NCBI GenBank assembly: GCA_013331925.1
Contig: DUFJ01000070.1
Location: 15,625-28,198, forward strand
Source: Candidatus Iainarchaeum sp.
GTDB taxonomy: Archaea; Iainarchaeota; Iainarchaeia; Iainarchaeales; UBA10191
DNA: 12,574 nucleotides
Direction of reading: 5' to 3'
This document shows positions 1 through 5,880 of this stretch, piece by piece. The stretch's first letter is position 1. Every line of letters starts with the position of its first letter. The translations under genes were made by a program, and so were the position numbers. The notes under the pieces are model-generated. The model was not told where the DNA came from and did no database searches. It saw only the letters and a program-made list of their open reading frames with translations.

Positions 1-204
1 CACGGAAGAACAAAAGCCCAGGTTTCAGGCCTTGGAAAGAGCGAGAAAAAGCCAAGCGTTATTTTTGGGGGCATTCTCTGCAGTTCCTGCAGAAGGCTTG
101 TCATTGACGAGGCAGCAATGCTAAGGCAAAAGTCCAAAAGCATCCAAGAGATAGACTTGAGCAGGCAGAAGCTAGTAACACAGGCAATGGAGAGGATGAA
201 ATGA
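1..204 (+). CDS. rpl34e: Ribosomal protein eL34, C-terminal part (5' end outside window)
   Basis: This is the end of a large-subunit ribosomal protein whose start lies upstream of the window. Frame 1 is open from base 1 to a TGA at 202-204, giving 67 visible residues. The segment KKPSVIFGGILCSSCRR matches the conserved core of eL34 (the family has a basic stretch, then a GG-x-LC-x-x-C-R block). The Cys pair at visible residues 27 and 30 would be half of a zinc ribbon whose other Cys pair lies in the missing part. The remaining tail of about 30 residues is a charged helix. The stop overlaps the start of the next gene (ATGA), so the two are translationally coupled. The order eL34, cmk, eL14 is common in archaea and supports the call. 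Confidence 0.85.
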   Translation, partial: HGRTKAQVSGLGKSEKKPSVIFGGILCSSCRRLVIDEAAMLRQKSKSIQEIDLSRQKLVTQAMERMK

Positions 205-671
205 TAGTCGCGATTGCAAGCTTTCCAGGAACAGAGACAAAAAAACTCTGCAAGACCCTTGCGATGAGATTGGGCCTGAAGCACTTGAGCAGGGAAATCG
301 TTGACGCGAAAGCGATTGCGGCAAGCTCTGAAAGCTCGAGGCAGGAGATTGCAGAAGAGGAAAGCAAGGGAAATTTCATAACAGACAGCATGATAGCTTG
401 CAAGCAGCTGCAGAAGGCTGTCAAAATATTCCTGCACTCCGCAAGGAAGGCAAGGGCAAAGCAGGTTTCCGAAAGGGAAAAAATTTCTATGGGAGCGGCA
501 TTGGAAAAAATAGAGGAAGAAGAGAAAGCGCTCTCAAAGGCAATAGCCGCAATTTCAGGCACCGGATACTTTGTTCCGGAAGAGTTTGACATGGTGCTAA
601 ATCTGGACAGGCTGGATGAGGAAGCTACTATAGCAGTGATTGAAAAGTTTTTGGAGAAAATAAAAAAATAA
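201..671 (+). CDS. Degenerate cytidylate kinase-like protein (probable pseudoenzyme)
   Basis: The 156-residue product sits where archaeal cytidylate kinase (CMP/dCMP to CDP/dCDP) normally lies, between eL34 and eL14. Its outline fits that family: an initial beta strand (MIVAIASFPG), helix, RLGLKHLSRE, a KGN strand near residue 55, a lid-like region SEREKISMGAALEKIEEEEK near 90-110, and an FDMVLNLDRL C-terminal strand. The catalytic motifs are damaged. The P-loop, expected as G-x-P-G-S-G-[KT]-[ST]-[ST], reads S-F-P-G-T-E-T-K-K (residues 7-15). The NMP-binding SAGDIFR-type segment reads LSREIVD, and the EGR-type arginine motif after KGN reads ITDSM. The frame is intact with a proper start (ATG overlapping the eL34 stop) and start spacing like its neighbours, so it is not a simple pseudogene. 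Family membership rests on context plus residual similarity. Loss of kinase activity is inference. Confidence 0.7.
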   Translation: MIVAIASFPGTETKKLCKTLAMRLGLKHLSREIVDAKAIAASSESSRQEIAEEESKGNFITDSMIACKQLQKAVKIFLHSARKARAKQVSEREKISMGAALEKIEEEEKALSKAIAAISGTGYFVPEEFDMVLNLDRLDEEATIAVIEKFLEKIKK

Positions 672-681
672 GGTGCAAAAA

Positions 682-912
682 ATGGCTTTGATCGAGATCG
701 GAAGAGTGTGCGGTAAAAGAGCAGGCAAGAATGCCGGAGAGAAAGTAATAGTAGTGGATTTTGGAGAGAAAGGAATGCCAATAATCGAAGGCGAGAGAGT
801 GAAAAGGAAAAAATGCAATCCCTCGCACTTGTTTCCAACAGCGTTCAAGGCAGAGCTGAAGAAAGGAGCAGCAAGGGAAGAGGTAATAAAAGCTTTGAAG
901 GAAGGAATATAA
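682..912 (+). CDS. rpl14e: Ribosomal protein eL14
   Basis: This 76-residue large-subunit ribosomal protein has the typical archaeal eL14 build. The opening ALIEIGRVCGKRAGKNAGEKVIVVDF is the SH3-like KOW fold, followed by EGERVKRKKCNPSHLFPT and a short C-terminal helix (AAREEVIKALKEG). The length equals the normal archaeal size. I chose ATG at 682 because the in-frame GTG at 673 is itself part of the ribosome binding site AGGTG (671-675). Its stop TAA (910-912) abuts the uS13 ATG at 913. In many archaea the next gene is cbf5 (tRNA/rRNA pseudouridine synthase); here it is absent. Confidence 0.9.
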   Translation: MALIEIGRVCGKRAGKNAGEKVIVVDFGEKGMPIIEGERVKRKKCNPSHLFPTAFKAELKKGAAREEVIKALKEGI

Positions 913-1446
913 ATGCAAGAGCAGAAAGAGCTAAGGCTTATTGTAAGGATAATGAACAAGGACTTGGACGGCAATCTTCCAATATACAGGGCCTTGATGA
1001 AAATCAAAGGCCTGGGGCACAGGATGAGCCGCATAATGGCTTATGAGTTTGAAAAAAACTGCAAAATCCCTTACGACCAGGCATTAGGAAGCATTCCTGA
1101 AGAGATGGACGAAAAGCTCGAGGAAATAGTCTCAAACCCTGAAAAGTTCAACATACCATCCTGGCTTTACAACAGGAGAAAAGACTACGAGACAGGCAAG
1201 AACATGCACCAGGTAATGGTAGACCTGGACTTCAGCATCAGGAAAGACATTGAAAGAATGAAAAAAATAAAAGCTTACAAGGGAGTAAGGCACATGTACG
1301 GCTTGCCTGTAAGAGGTCAAAGGACAAGAAGCAGCTTCAGGAAGCGTGGAGCAACGGTCGGAGTAGTAAAGAAAGAGGCAAAAGCCGCAGCAGCAGGGCC
1401 TGCAAAGGCAGAAGCAAAAGGGGAAAGCAAGGAAAAGAAAAAATAA
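913..1446 (+). CDS. rps13: Ribosomal protein uS13
   Basis: This small-subunit head protein contacts 16S rRNA and the A/P-site tRNAs. It begins with the conserved LRLIVRIMNKDLDGNLPIYRALMKIKGLGHRMS helix-two-turn-helix region. The middle NRRKDYETGKNMHQVMVDLDFSIRKDIERMKKIKAYKGVRHMYGLPVRGQRTRSSFRKRG is a near-perfect archaeal/eukaryotic uS13 signature, including the GLPVRGQRT basic stretch. At 177 residues it is longer than usual because of a low-complexity Ala/Lys/Glu tail from about residue 150. The ribosome binding site AAGGA (902-906) lies inside the end of the eL14 gene. A cap of uS4 follows after 9 bases. Confidence 0.96.
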   Translation: MQEQKELRLIVRIMNKDLDGNLPIYRALMKIKGLGHRMSRIMAYEFEKNCKIPYDQALGSIPEEMDEKLEEIVSNPEKFNIPSWLYNRRKDYETGKNMHQVMVDLDFSIRKDIERMKKIKAYKGVRHMYGLPVRGQRTRSSFRKRGATVGVVKKEAKAAAAGPAKAEAKGESKEKKK

Positions 1447-1455
1447 GGTGAACTA

Positions 1456-2073
1456 ATGGGCGACCCGAAAAAAAAGAGGAAAAAGTTCGAAAAGCCAAGG
1501 AAGGTCTGGGATGCTGAAAGGCTTGAGACAGACAGGAAACTCCTGGAAAAATACGGGCTGAAAAACATGCGAGAGCTCTGGAGGGCAAGGACGATGCTGC
1601 GCCTGAAAAGGCAGAACGCAAGGAAAATGCTCGCTCTTCCAATACAAAAAAGGGAAAGGCTGGAAAAAGAGCTTATAGGGAGCCTTGCAAGGATTGGATT
1701 GCTCAAGGAAAATGCAGGAATTGACGACGTTTTAAGCTTAGAGGTTGAAGCGCTTTTGGAAAGAAGACTGCAGACAATAGTGCTGAGGAAAAACCTTGCG
1801 CTGACTCCAAAACAGGCAAGGCAGTTCATAACGCACGGAAAAATAGCAGTTGGGGGAAAAAAAGTCACTATTCCAAGCTTTCTGGTAAGCACAGGGCTTG
1901 AAGCAAGCGTGGGCTATTTCAAAGAGCCAATGAAAATCGCGATCGAAGAAAAGCCAAAACAGAAAAGCACTAAGGAAGAGTTTGAGGAAGCAAAGCCTTC
2001 TGAAGATTTGGAAAATCCAGAAAGCCAGGAAGAGGCCAAAGAAATCATTGAAGAGAAAGAAGGTGAAAAATGA
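1456..2073 (+). CDS. rps4: Ribosomal protein uS4
   Basis: This primary 16S-binding protein starts early small-subunit assembly. The N-terminal half ([42 protein letters not shown]) is the archaeal uS4 N-domain. Residues about 98-145 ([44 protein letters not shown]) are the S4 RNA-binding fold. At 205 residues it carries an acidic, Glu-rich tail after about residue 160 that is not part of the core. The ribosome binding site AGGTGA (1447-1452) precedes the ATG by three bases. The stop overlaps the uS11 start (ATGATG), which suggests coupled translation. Confidence 0.96.
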   Translation: MGDPKKKRKKFEKPRKVWDAERLETDRKLLEKYGLKNMRELWRARTMLRLKRQNARKMLALPIQKRERLEKELIGSLARIGLLKENAGIDDVLSLEVEALLERRLQTIVLRKNLALTPKQARQFITHGKIAVGGKKVTIPSFLVSTGLEASVGYFKEPMKIAIEEKPKQKSTKEEFEEAKPSEDLENPESQEEAKEIIEEKEGEK

Positions 2074-2462
2074 TGGCTCTAGGAAAGACAGGAATAATAC
2101 ACATTTATGCCTCACACAACGACACTATAATACTGCTCACAGACATTACAGGAGCTGAAACACTAGCAAAATGCTCCGGAGGAATGGTAGTGAAAGCACA
2201 GCACAAAGAATCCTCGCCTTACGCTGCAATGAAAGTTGCTGAAACAGTAGCGCAAAAAGCAAGAGAGAAAGGCATTACAGAAGTGGAAGTAAGAGTAAGA
2301 GGCCAAGGAGGCCTAAGGTCAAAAAGCCCAGGCCAGGGGGCAGAGGCAGCGATTAGAATGCTTACAAGAATGGGAGTCAGGATTAAAACAATCAATAACG
2401 TAACTCCAATTCCCCACGACGGATGCAGGAAGAAAAAGCGCGACAGAGGAAAAAAACATTAA
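2070..2462 (+). CDS. rps11: Ribosomal protein uS11
   Basis: This platform protein of the small subunit lines the E-site and mRNA exit region. The 130 residues contain the family hallmarks in order: [68 protein letters not shown] and the C-terminal [19 protein letters not shown]. Two starts are adjacent (ATG at 2070 and 2073); the binding site AGGTGA at 2061-2066 is compatible with either. The gene overlaps the uS4 stop and is followed 16 bases later by rpoD, as in other archaea. Confidence 0.97.
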   Translation: MMALGKTGIIHIYASHNDTIILLTDITGAETLAKCSGGMVVKAQHKESSPYAAMKVAETVAQKAREKGITEVEVRVRGQGGLRSKSPGQGAEAAIRMLTRMGVRIKTINNVTPIPHDGCRKKKRDRGKKH

Positions 2463-2478
2463 AAAAGGTGAAAAAAAA

Positions 2479-3240
2479 GTGGTTTTTGAAATCAAAGTGC
2501 TCGAAAGGAAAGCAAACACGCTGAACATTCTAATAAAAGGCGCGTCTACGGAATTAATGAACGCCTTGAGAAGGGCGATACTTACAGAAGTTCCAACACT
2601 CGCAATAGAAGAAGTGACCTTTTTCGACAATAATTCAGTGGTTTTTGACGAAATGCTCGCGCACAGGCTTGCGCTATTGCCTATAAAAACAAGCCTTAAA
2701 ACACTCAAAAAAGGAGAAAGCGTAAAACTCTGGATTGAGAAAGAAGGGCCAGGAACAGCTTACAGCAAGGACATAAAAAGCTCAGACCCGGATATTGAAA
2801 TAATAGGAAAAAAAATACCGCTTACAAAGCTTGCAAAAGGCCAAAAAATAAAGGCTGAAATGCTTGCTGTGCTGAATTCAGGAAAAGAGCACGCAAAATG
2901 GCAGCCTGCAATAGTAGGCTACAGGCAAGTGAACAAAATCACAATAAACGGCGAATGCGACTTGTGCGAAGCCTGCATCAAAGAATGCCCGAAAAACATC
3001 CTGGAAGCAAAAGGCAAGAAAATCGTGCTTACGGACGCTCTGGAATGCGATGCGTGCAACGCCTGCAGGAACAACTGCGAGAAAGGCTTAATCAGCATAG
3101 TGCCTGAAGAAGGCAGCTTTGTGCTGTTCCTTGAAACCCACGGGCAGCTGGAAAACGAGGAAATACTTTACAGCGCGATAGAAGCGCTTTCCAAGAAAAC
3201 AACAGAGTTCAAAAAGGAAATAAGCAGCTTAAAGGAGTGA
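2479..3240 (+). CDS. rpoD: DNA-directed RNA polymerase subunit D with two complete 4Fe-4S motifs
   Basis: Subunit D (homologue of bacterial alpha and eukaryotic Rpb3) dimerises with subunit L and starts assembly of archaeal RNA polymerase. The start is GTG at 2479, with binding site GGTGA at 2467-2471. Residues 1-70 carry the dimerisation domain (MNALRRAILTEVPTLAIEEVTFFDNNSVVFDEMLAHRLALLPI). An inserted ferredoxin-like domain follows, with cysteines at 160, 163, 166, 170 (CX2CX2CX3CP) and at 190, 193, 196, 200 (CX2CX2CX3C). The dimerisation domain then closes to residue 253. Archaeal D proteins vary from no cluster to two. Here both sets of four cysteines are intact, so two [4Fe-4S] clusters are predicted. 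The sequence ends with a T-run at 3241-3245. Confidence 0.96.
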   Translation: MVFEIKVLERKANTLNILIKGASTELMNALRRAILTEVPTLAIEEVTFFDNNSVVFDEMLAHRLALLPIKTSLKTLKKGESVKLWIEKEGPGTAYSKDIKSSDPDIEIIGKKIPLTKLAKGQKIKAEMLAVLNSGKEHAKWQPAIVGYRQVNKITINGECDLCEACIKECPKNILEAKGKKIVLTDALECDACNACRNNCEKGLISIVPEEGSFVLFLETHGQLENEEILYSAIEALSKKTTEFKKEISSLKE

Positions 3241-3263
3241 TTTTTCAAAAAAAAGCAGGAATG

Positions 3264-3270
3264 TTATAAA
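3264..3270 (+). promoter_or_regulatory. Probable TATA box of the tRNA-Leu gene
   Basis: TTATAAA lies 31-37 bases before the first base of the tRNA, a normal archaeal distance given a short 5' leader. It stands in an A-rich stretch between the rpoD stop and the tRNA. No BRE was judged convincing. A separate promoter here would let the tRNA be transcribed independently of the ribosomal operon. Confidence 0.5.
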
Positions 3271-3331
3271 AAAAGCATTGGAAAACAATTATTAGCGACT
3301 GCAGGGGTTTCCGAGCGGTCAAAGGGGCAGG

Positions 3332-3359
3332 AGAATTTTTTGCAAAAAAAATCTGCCAG
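3332..3359 (+). other. tRNA intron 1, non-canonical position 30/31 (28 nt)
   Basis: The segment lies before the anticodon. A bulge-helix-bulge of correct geometry can be drawn. The central four-base helix GGCA (3326-3329) pairs with TGCC (3354-3357). The three-base bulges are GGA (3330-3332) and AGA (3358-3360). The inner helix is G3333-C3353, A3334-T3352 and then a T-run/A-run. The outer pairs are G3325-C3361, G3324-T3362 and A3323-T3363. Cutting each bulge after its second base yields exactly the join CAGG/ACTTAAG needed for the anticodon arm. The A at either end makes the boundary ambiguous by one base on mature sequence alone. Confidence 0.7.
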
Positions 3360-3366
3360 ACTTAAG

Positions 3367-3388
3367 CCCTTAGCGGAACTGGGATGAA
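3367..3388 (+). other. tRNA intron 2, canonical position 37/38 (22 nt)
   Basis: The 22 bases between G37 (3366) and A38 (3389) must be removed for the anticodon stem to close. The 3-4-3 geometry places bulges at AGC (3365-3367) and AAA (3387-3389), with an inner CC/GG helix (3368-3369 with 3381-3382). Only two of the four central pairs are Watson-Crick (C3361-G3386, T3363-A3384); the others are U-U and A-G. It is therefore a relaxed motif, and the exact boundaries are less certain than for the first intron. Confidence 0.6.
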
Positions 3389-3435
3389 ATCCTGTGGCTT
3401 AGTGCCTTCAAGGGTTCAAATCCCTTCCCCTGCAA

Positions 3436-3562
3436 AAGCCTTTCCAAGGAAAAGGCTTGCGAAAAGCAGCTTTGCTCCGCAAAGCGTTTGAAAAAAAAGC
3501 TTGGCAAAAAAGCAGTCCCTTCGGAAATTTGTTTCCTGCAAAGCAAAAAAAACCTGCTTTTT
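3436..3562 (+). other. Cluster of RNA hairpins between tRNA-Leu and eL18
   Basis: The 158 bases between the tRNA and eL18 hold no credible gene but several hairpins. Hairpin one pairs AAGCCTTT (3436-3443) with AAAGGCTT (3451-3458). Hairpin two pairs GCTTTGC (3469-3475) with GCAAAGC (3479-3485) around TCC and can be extended at its base. Hairpin three pairs AAAAAGCAG (3507-3515) with CTGCTTTTT (3554-3562). Inside it sits GGAAA-TTTG-TTTCC (3523-3536), and a second CTGC at 3536-3539 competes for the same GCAG. The first hairpin may trim or end the tRNA transcript. The others could be a leader of the eL18 operon or a small RNA. TTTTTAA at 3558-3564 is a possible TATA box for eL18 but would leave almost no leader. 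Confidence 0.5.
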
Positions 3563-3592
3563 AACTCGCGTTTTAAAAAGAACGGTGAAAAA

Positions 3593-3961
3593 ATGGCAAA
3601 GAAAGGAAGCACAAAACAAAGCACCAACTTGCTAATCACAGCCCTGTACAGAAAGGCTGCAAAGGAAAAACAAGGACTGTGGAAGGCGGTTGCGGAAAAG
3701 CTTGAAAAGCCCAGAAGGCAGAGGATTGAAGTGAATGTTTCAAAGCTGGATTTTTTCAGCAAAAAGTTTGCGGGCAAGACATTCATAGTGCCAGGAAAAG
3801 TTTTAGGCAATGAAAAGATTGAAAATAAAATCAACGCAATAGCCTTGAGCTATAGTGAAGGAGCGAAAAAGGCGATAACTGAAAAGAAAGGAACTGCGGA
3901 GCTTTTGAAAAACTCCCTGGGCAGGAAATTCAAGCCTTCAGAAATAATTATTACCGCATGA
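3593..3961 (+). CDS. rpl18e: Ribosomal protein eL18
   Basis: This 122-residue large-subunit protein starts the second half of the operon. The sequence KQSTNLLITALYRKAAKEKQGLWKAVAEKLEKPRRQRIEVNVSKLDFFSKKFAGKTFIVPGKVLGNEKI matches archaeal eL18, a homologue of bacterial L15, with the conserved PGKVLG block. I start it at ATG 3593, five bases after the binding site GGTGA (3583-3587). An in-frame extension back to TTG 3488 exists, but it runs through the hairpin region and adds 35 residues unlike any eL18. The stop is followed 12 bases later by uL13. Confidence 0.94.
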   Translation: MAKKGSTKQSTNLLITALYRKAAKEKQGLWKAVAEKLEKPRRQRIEVNVSKLDFFSKKFAGKTFIVPGKVLGNEKIENKINAIALSYSEGAKKAITEKKGTAELLKNSLGRKFKPSEIIITA

Positions 3962-3973
3962 AAAGTGATGAGA

Positions 3974-4405
3974 ATGGCAAAGATAGTGAATGCAGAAGGC
4001 CTGGTGCTTGGCAGGATGGCTACTGTAGTGGCAAAACACCTGCTTCAAGGGGAAAAAGTGGAAATCGTGAACGCAGAAAAAGCTATAATAAGCGGCAGCA
4101 GGGAATTCCTTGCTGAAAAACTCAGGACAAAGATTGAAAGAGGCCCTAAAGGCAATCCAAGAAAAGGCCCTAAAGACTCAAGAATGCCTGACAGGATAGT
4201 GCGTTCAGCGATAAGGAACATGCTGCCAAAATACTCGAAAAGAGGAAGAAGAGCATTACACAGCCTAAAAGTCTGGATTGGAGTGCCAAAAGCATTAGAG
4301 AAAGAAAAAGCGGAAAGCATTGAAAGCGCAAGGAAAGAAAACATCAAGAAAAGCATAAGCGTCGGAGAGCTTGCAGTCCTTTGCGGGGCAAAATGGAATG
4401 ATTAA
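3974..4405 (+). CDS. rpl13: Ribosomal protein uL13
   Basis: This large-subunit protein of 143 residues is an early assembly factor for 23S rRNA. It shows the archaeal order: AKIVNAEGLVLGRMATVVAKHLLQGEKVEIVNAEKAIISG, then KGNPRKGPKDSRMPDRIVRSAIRNMLPKYSKRGRRALHSLKVWIGVP. Three in-frame starts lie close together: GTG 3965, ATG 3968 and ATG 3974. The first two coincide with the ribosome binding site AAGTGA (3963-3968), so I take 3974, five bases downstream of it. The C-terminal 35 residues are a charged helix ending in GAKWND. Confidence 0.94.
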   Translation: MAKIVNAEGLVLGRMATVVAKHLLQGEKVEIVNAEKAIISGSREFLAEKLRTKIERGPKGNPRKGPKDSRMPDRIVRSAIRNMLPKYSKRGRRALHSLKVWIGVPKALEKEKAESIESARKENIKKSISVGELAVLCGAKWND

Positions 4406-4419
4406 AGGTTGATTGAAAT

Positions 4420-4857
4420 ATGGCAGAAGCTGAAAAAACGCAGAAAAAAAAGAAAAAAGCAAAAGGCATTACCTCAAAAAGCAAGAAAAAGACAGCAACA
4501 GCAAGGGCAGTGATAAGGCAGGGCAAAGGAATTGTAAGGATTAACAAAAAAAGCCTGAACACTTACTCAACGCACTACCTTAGAGAGCTTATAAAAGAGC
4601 CGTTTGAGATTACGGGCGATGTGGCAAGCGAGGTAGACATTACAGTGAACGTTAATGGAGGCGGAGCAACAGCGCAGGCTCTTGCCTCAAGGACAGCAAT
4701 CGCAAAAGCTTTAGTGAACTATTTTGGCGAGAAAAAGCTAAAAGAAAAATTCACCAAATACGACAGGACATTATTAGTTGACGACTCTAGAAGGAAAGAG
4801 CCGAAAAAGCCATTAGGAAGGGGAGCAAGAGCGAAAAAACAGCTTTCCTTCAGGTAA
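4420..4857 (+). CDS. rps9: Ribosomal protein uS9
   Basis: This small-subunit protein has a C-terminal arginine that normally touches the P-site tRNA. The core runs from about residue 22 ([29 protein letters not shown]) through [25 protein letters not shown] to [32 protein letters not shown]. The family's terminal K-x-x-x-S-F/Y-R is kept. A Lys-rich N-terminal extension of about 20 residues (KKKKKAKG) is added to the usual start. The binding site AAAGGTTGA (4404-4412) is a slight variant of the operon's GGTGA motif. Confidence 0.95.
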   Translation: MAEAEKTQKKKKKAKGITSKSKKKTATARAVIRQGKGIVRINKKSLNTYSTHYLRELIKEPFEITGDVASEVDITVNVNGGGATAQALASRTAIAKALVNYFGEKKLKEKFTKYDRTLLVDDSRRKEPKKPLGRGARAKKQLSFR

Positions 4858-4876
4858 AAAAAGAAGGTGGAAGAAA

Positions 4877-5071
4877 ATGATAATCCCTATAAGATGCTTC
4901 AGTTGCGGAAAAGTCATAGCGGACGTTTTTGAAGAATACGTGCGAAGGATCCAAAAGCAGGAAAAGCCCGAAAAAGCGCTTGAAGAGCTTGGAATAACGC
5001 GCTACTGCTGCAAGAGGGCTATATTCAGCCACGTTGAGTCAATAGACGACATAATGAAATACAAGGTTTAA
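4877..5071 (+). CDS. rpoN: DNA-directed RNA polymerase subunit N
   Basis: This 64-residue zinc-binding subunit, homologous to eukaryotic Rpb10, sits with subunits D and L in the assembly platform. It has the full signature: [12 protein letters not shown] at the start (Cys 7 and 10) and RYCCKR (Cys 44 and 45), which together bind one zinc, then [11 protein letters not shown]. Its length is standard. The binding site AAGGTGG (4864-4870) is six bases before the ATG. In many archaea rpoK and enolase come next; here uS2 follows after 11 bases. Confidence 0.97.
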   Translation: MIIPIRCFSCGKVIADVFEEYVRRIQKQEKPEKALEELGITRYCCKRAIFSHVESIDDIMKYKV

Positions 5072-5082
5072 GAAGTGGATTT

Positions 5083-5880
5083 ATGGCAGAGAAAGAAAAG
5101 AAAGAAGCAAAGCCAGAGGCAGAAAAAGAGCTTGAAGAGCAGATAGCAGGCAAAGTGCTTTTAGTGCCAGCAGACAAGTACCTGAAAAGCGGAGCGCACA
5201 TTGGCACAAAATTCAAAAGCGGAGAGATGAAAAAATACATTTACAAAAAAAGGCCTGACGGATTGAGCGTTTTGGACGTGCAAACCCTTGACGAAAGAAT
5301 AAGAATTGCAGCGCAAACAATAGCTCAAGTTCCAGCGGAAAAAATAGCAGTAGTTTCAAGAAGGCTTTACGGCCAGACTCCTGCGGAAAAATTCGCTGAA
5401 ACAACAGGGGCAAAGCCAATGACAAGCCGCTTTGTGCCAGGCACCTTCACAAACTCTCGCTCAAAGGAATTCTTCGAGCCAAAGCTTGTAATAGCCACAG
5501 AGCCTGAGAGCGATTCGCAGGCAATAGAAGAGGCAAGCAAGATTAAGGCAATGGTAATTGCATTATGCTCCACAAACAATTCCACAAAAAACATCGACTT
5601 GGTTATTCCAGCAAACAACAAGGGCAGGAAAAGCCTTGCGCTGGTGTACTGGCTCTTGGCGAGAGAAGTCCTAAAAGCAAAAGGCCTTCTTGCAAGCGAT
5701 GAACAATTCAGCAGGAGCATTGAAGAATTCGAGTACAAGCTTTCAGAAGCCGAAAAAAGGGCAGAGGAAGAAGGCGGCGAGGAAAGAGGCAAGAGAACTT
5801 TCCAACGCGGAGGATTCAAAAACCAAAAGCAGGACAGAAGGCCTTCCAGAGACTTCAGGCGCAAAAGTGAAAGAAGATGA
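5083..5880 (+). CDS. rps2: Ribosomal protein uS2
   Basis: This small-subunit protein joins the head late in assembly. The core begins at about residue 25 (VLLVPADKYLKSGAHIGTKFKS). It continues through GLSVLDVQTLDERIRIAAQTIA, GAKPMTSRFVPGTFTNSRSKEFFEPKLVI and VIPANNKGRKSLALVYWLLAREVL, all characteristic of archaeal/eukaryotic uS2. At 265 residues it is long for the family. It has a Glu/Lys-rich head of about 20 residues and a tail after about 210 that turns from acidic to Arg/Gly-rich (QRGGFKNQ...RRPSRDFRRKSERR). The stop overlaps the MEMO start as ATGA (5877-5880). Confidence 0.95.
   Translation: MAEKEKKEAKPEAEKELEEQIAGKVLLVPADKYLKSGAHIGTKFKSGEMKKYIYKKRPDGLSVLDVQTLDERIRIAAQTIAQVPAEKIAVVSRRLYGQTPAEKFAETTGAKPMTSRFVPGTFTNSRSKEFFEPKLVIATEPESDSQAIEEASKIKAMVIALCSTNNSTKNIDLVIPANNKGRKSLALVYWLLAREVLKAKGLLASDEQFSRSIEEFEYKLSEAEKRAEEEGGEERGKRTFQRGGFKNQKQDRRPSRDFRRKSERR

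Larger units (their letters stand above)
3301..3434 (+). tRNA. tRNA-Leu (anticodon UAA), apparently with two introns
   Basis: The ends form a perfect 7-bp acceptor stem, GCAGGGG (3301-3307) with CCCCTGC (3427-3433), and discriminator A at 3434; CCA is not encoded. The T-arm is AAGGG/CCCTT around TTCAAAT (3410-3426). The long variable arm GGC-TTAGT-GCC (3396-3406) marks a type II tRNA. The D-loop contains GAGCGGTCAAA, typical of tRNA-Leu. The anticodon stem can only be CAGG(A) from 3328 and TCCTG at 3390-3394. The 57 bases between them include CTTAAG (3361-3366) with U33 and anticodon UAA at 3363-3365. Removing 3332-3359 and 3367-3388 restores a 5-bp stem and a seven-base CTTAAGA loop, giving a mature RNA of 84 nt. 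It decodes UUA and probably UUG. Confidence 0.9.

Noticed and set aside
201..671. cmk-like gene as a pseudogene by frameshift
   Set aside because: The frame is continuous over 156 codons with a coupled start and normal spacing; the damage is limited to motif residues.
101..838. Long minus-strand open frame opposite the cmk-like and eL14 genes, and similar antisense frames across the window
   Set aside because: They are Ser/Leu/Phe-rich mirror images of Lys/Glu-rich coding genes, without binding sites or recognisable domains.
3301..3434. tRNA-Leu with a single intron
   Set aside because: With only one segment removed, no anticodon arm forms: the UAA loop at 3361-3366 is separated from both stem halves, and bases directly after CAGGA give no U33.
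3488..3592. N-terminal extension of eL18 from TTG 3488
   Set aside because: It adds 35 residues without similarity to eL18, crosses the hairpin cluster, and ATG 3593 has a good GGTGA binding site.
3965..3971. GTGATGA resembling a box C of a C/D guide RNA (also at 10094)
   Set aside because: No CTGA box D or terminal stem at suitable distance. One copy is the uL13 ribosome binding site and the other is inside the methyltransferase gene.
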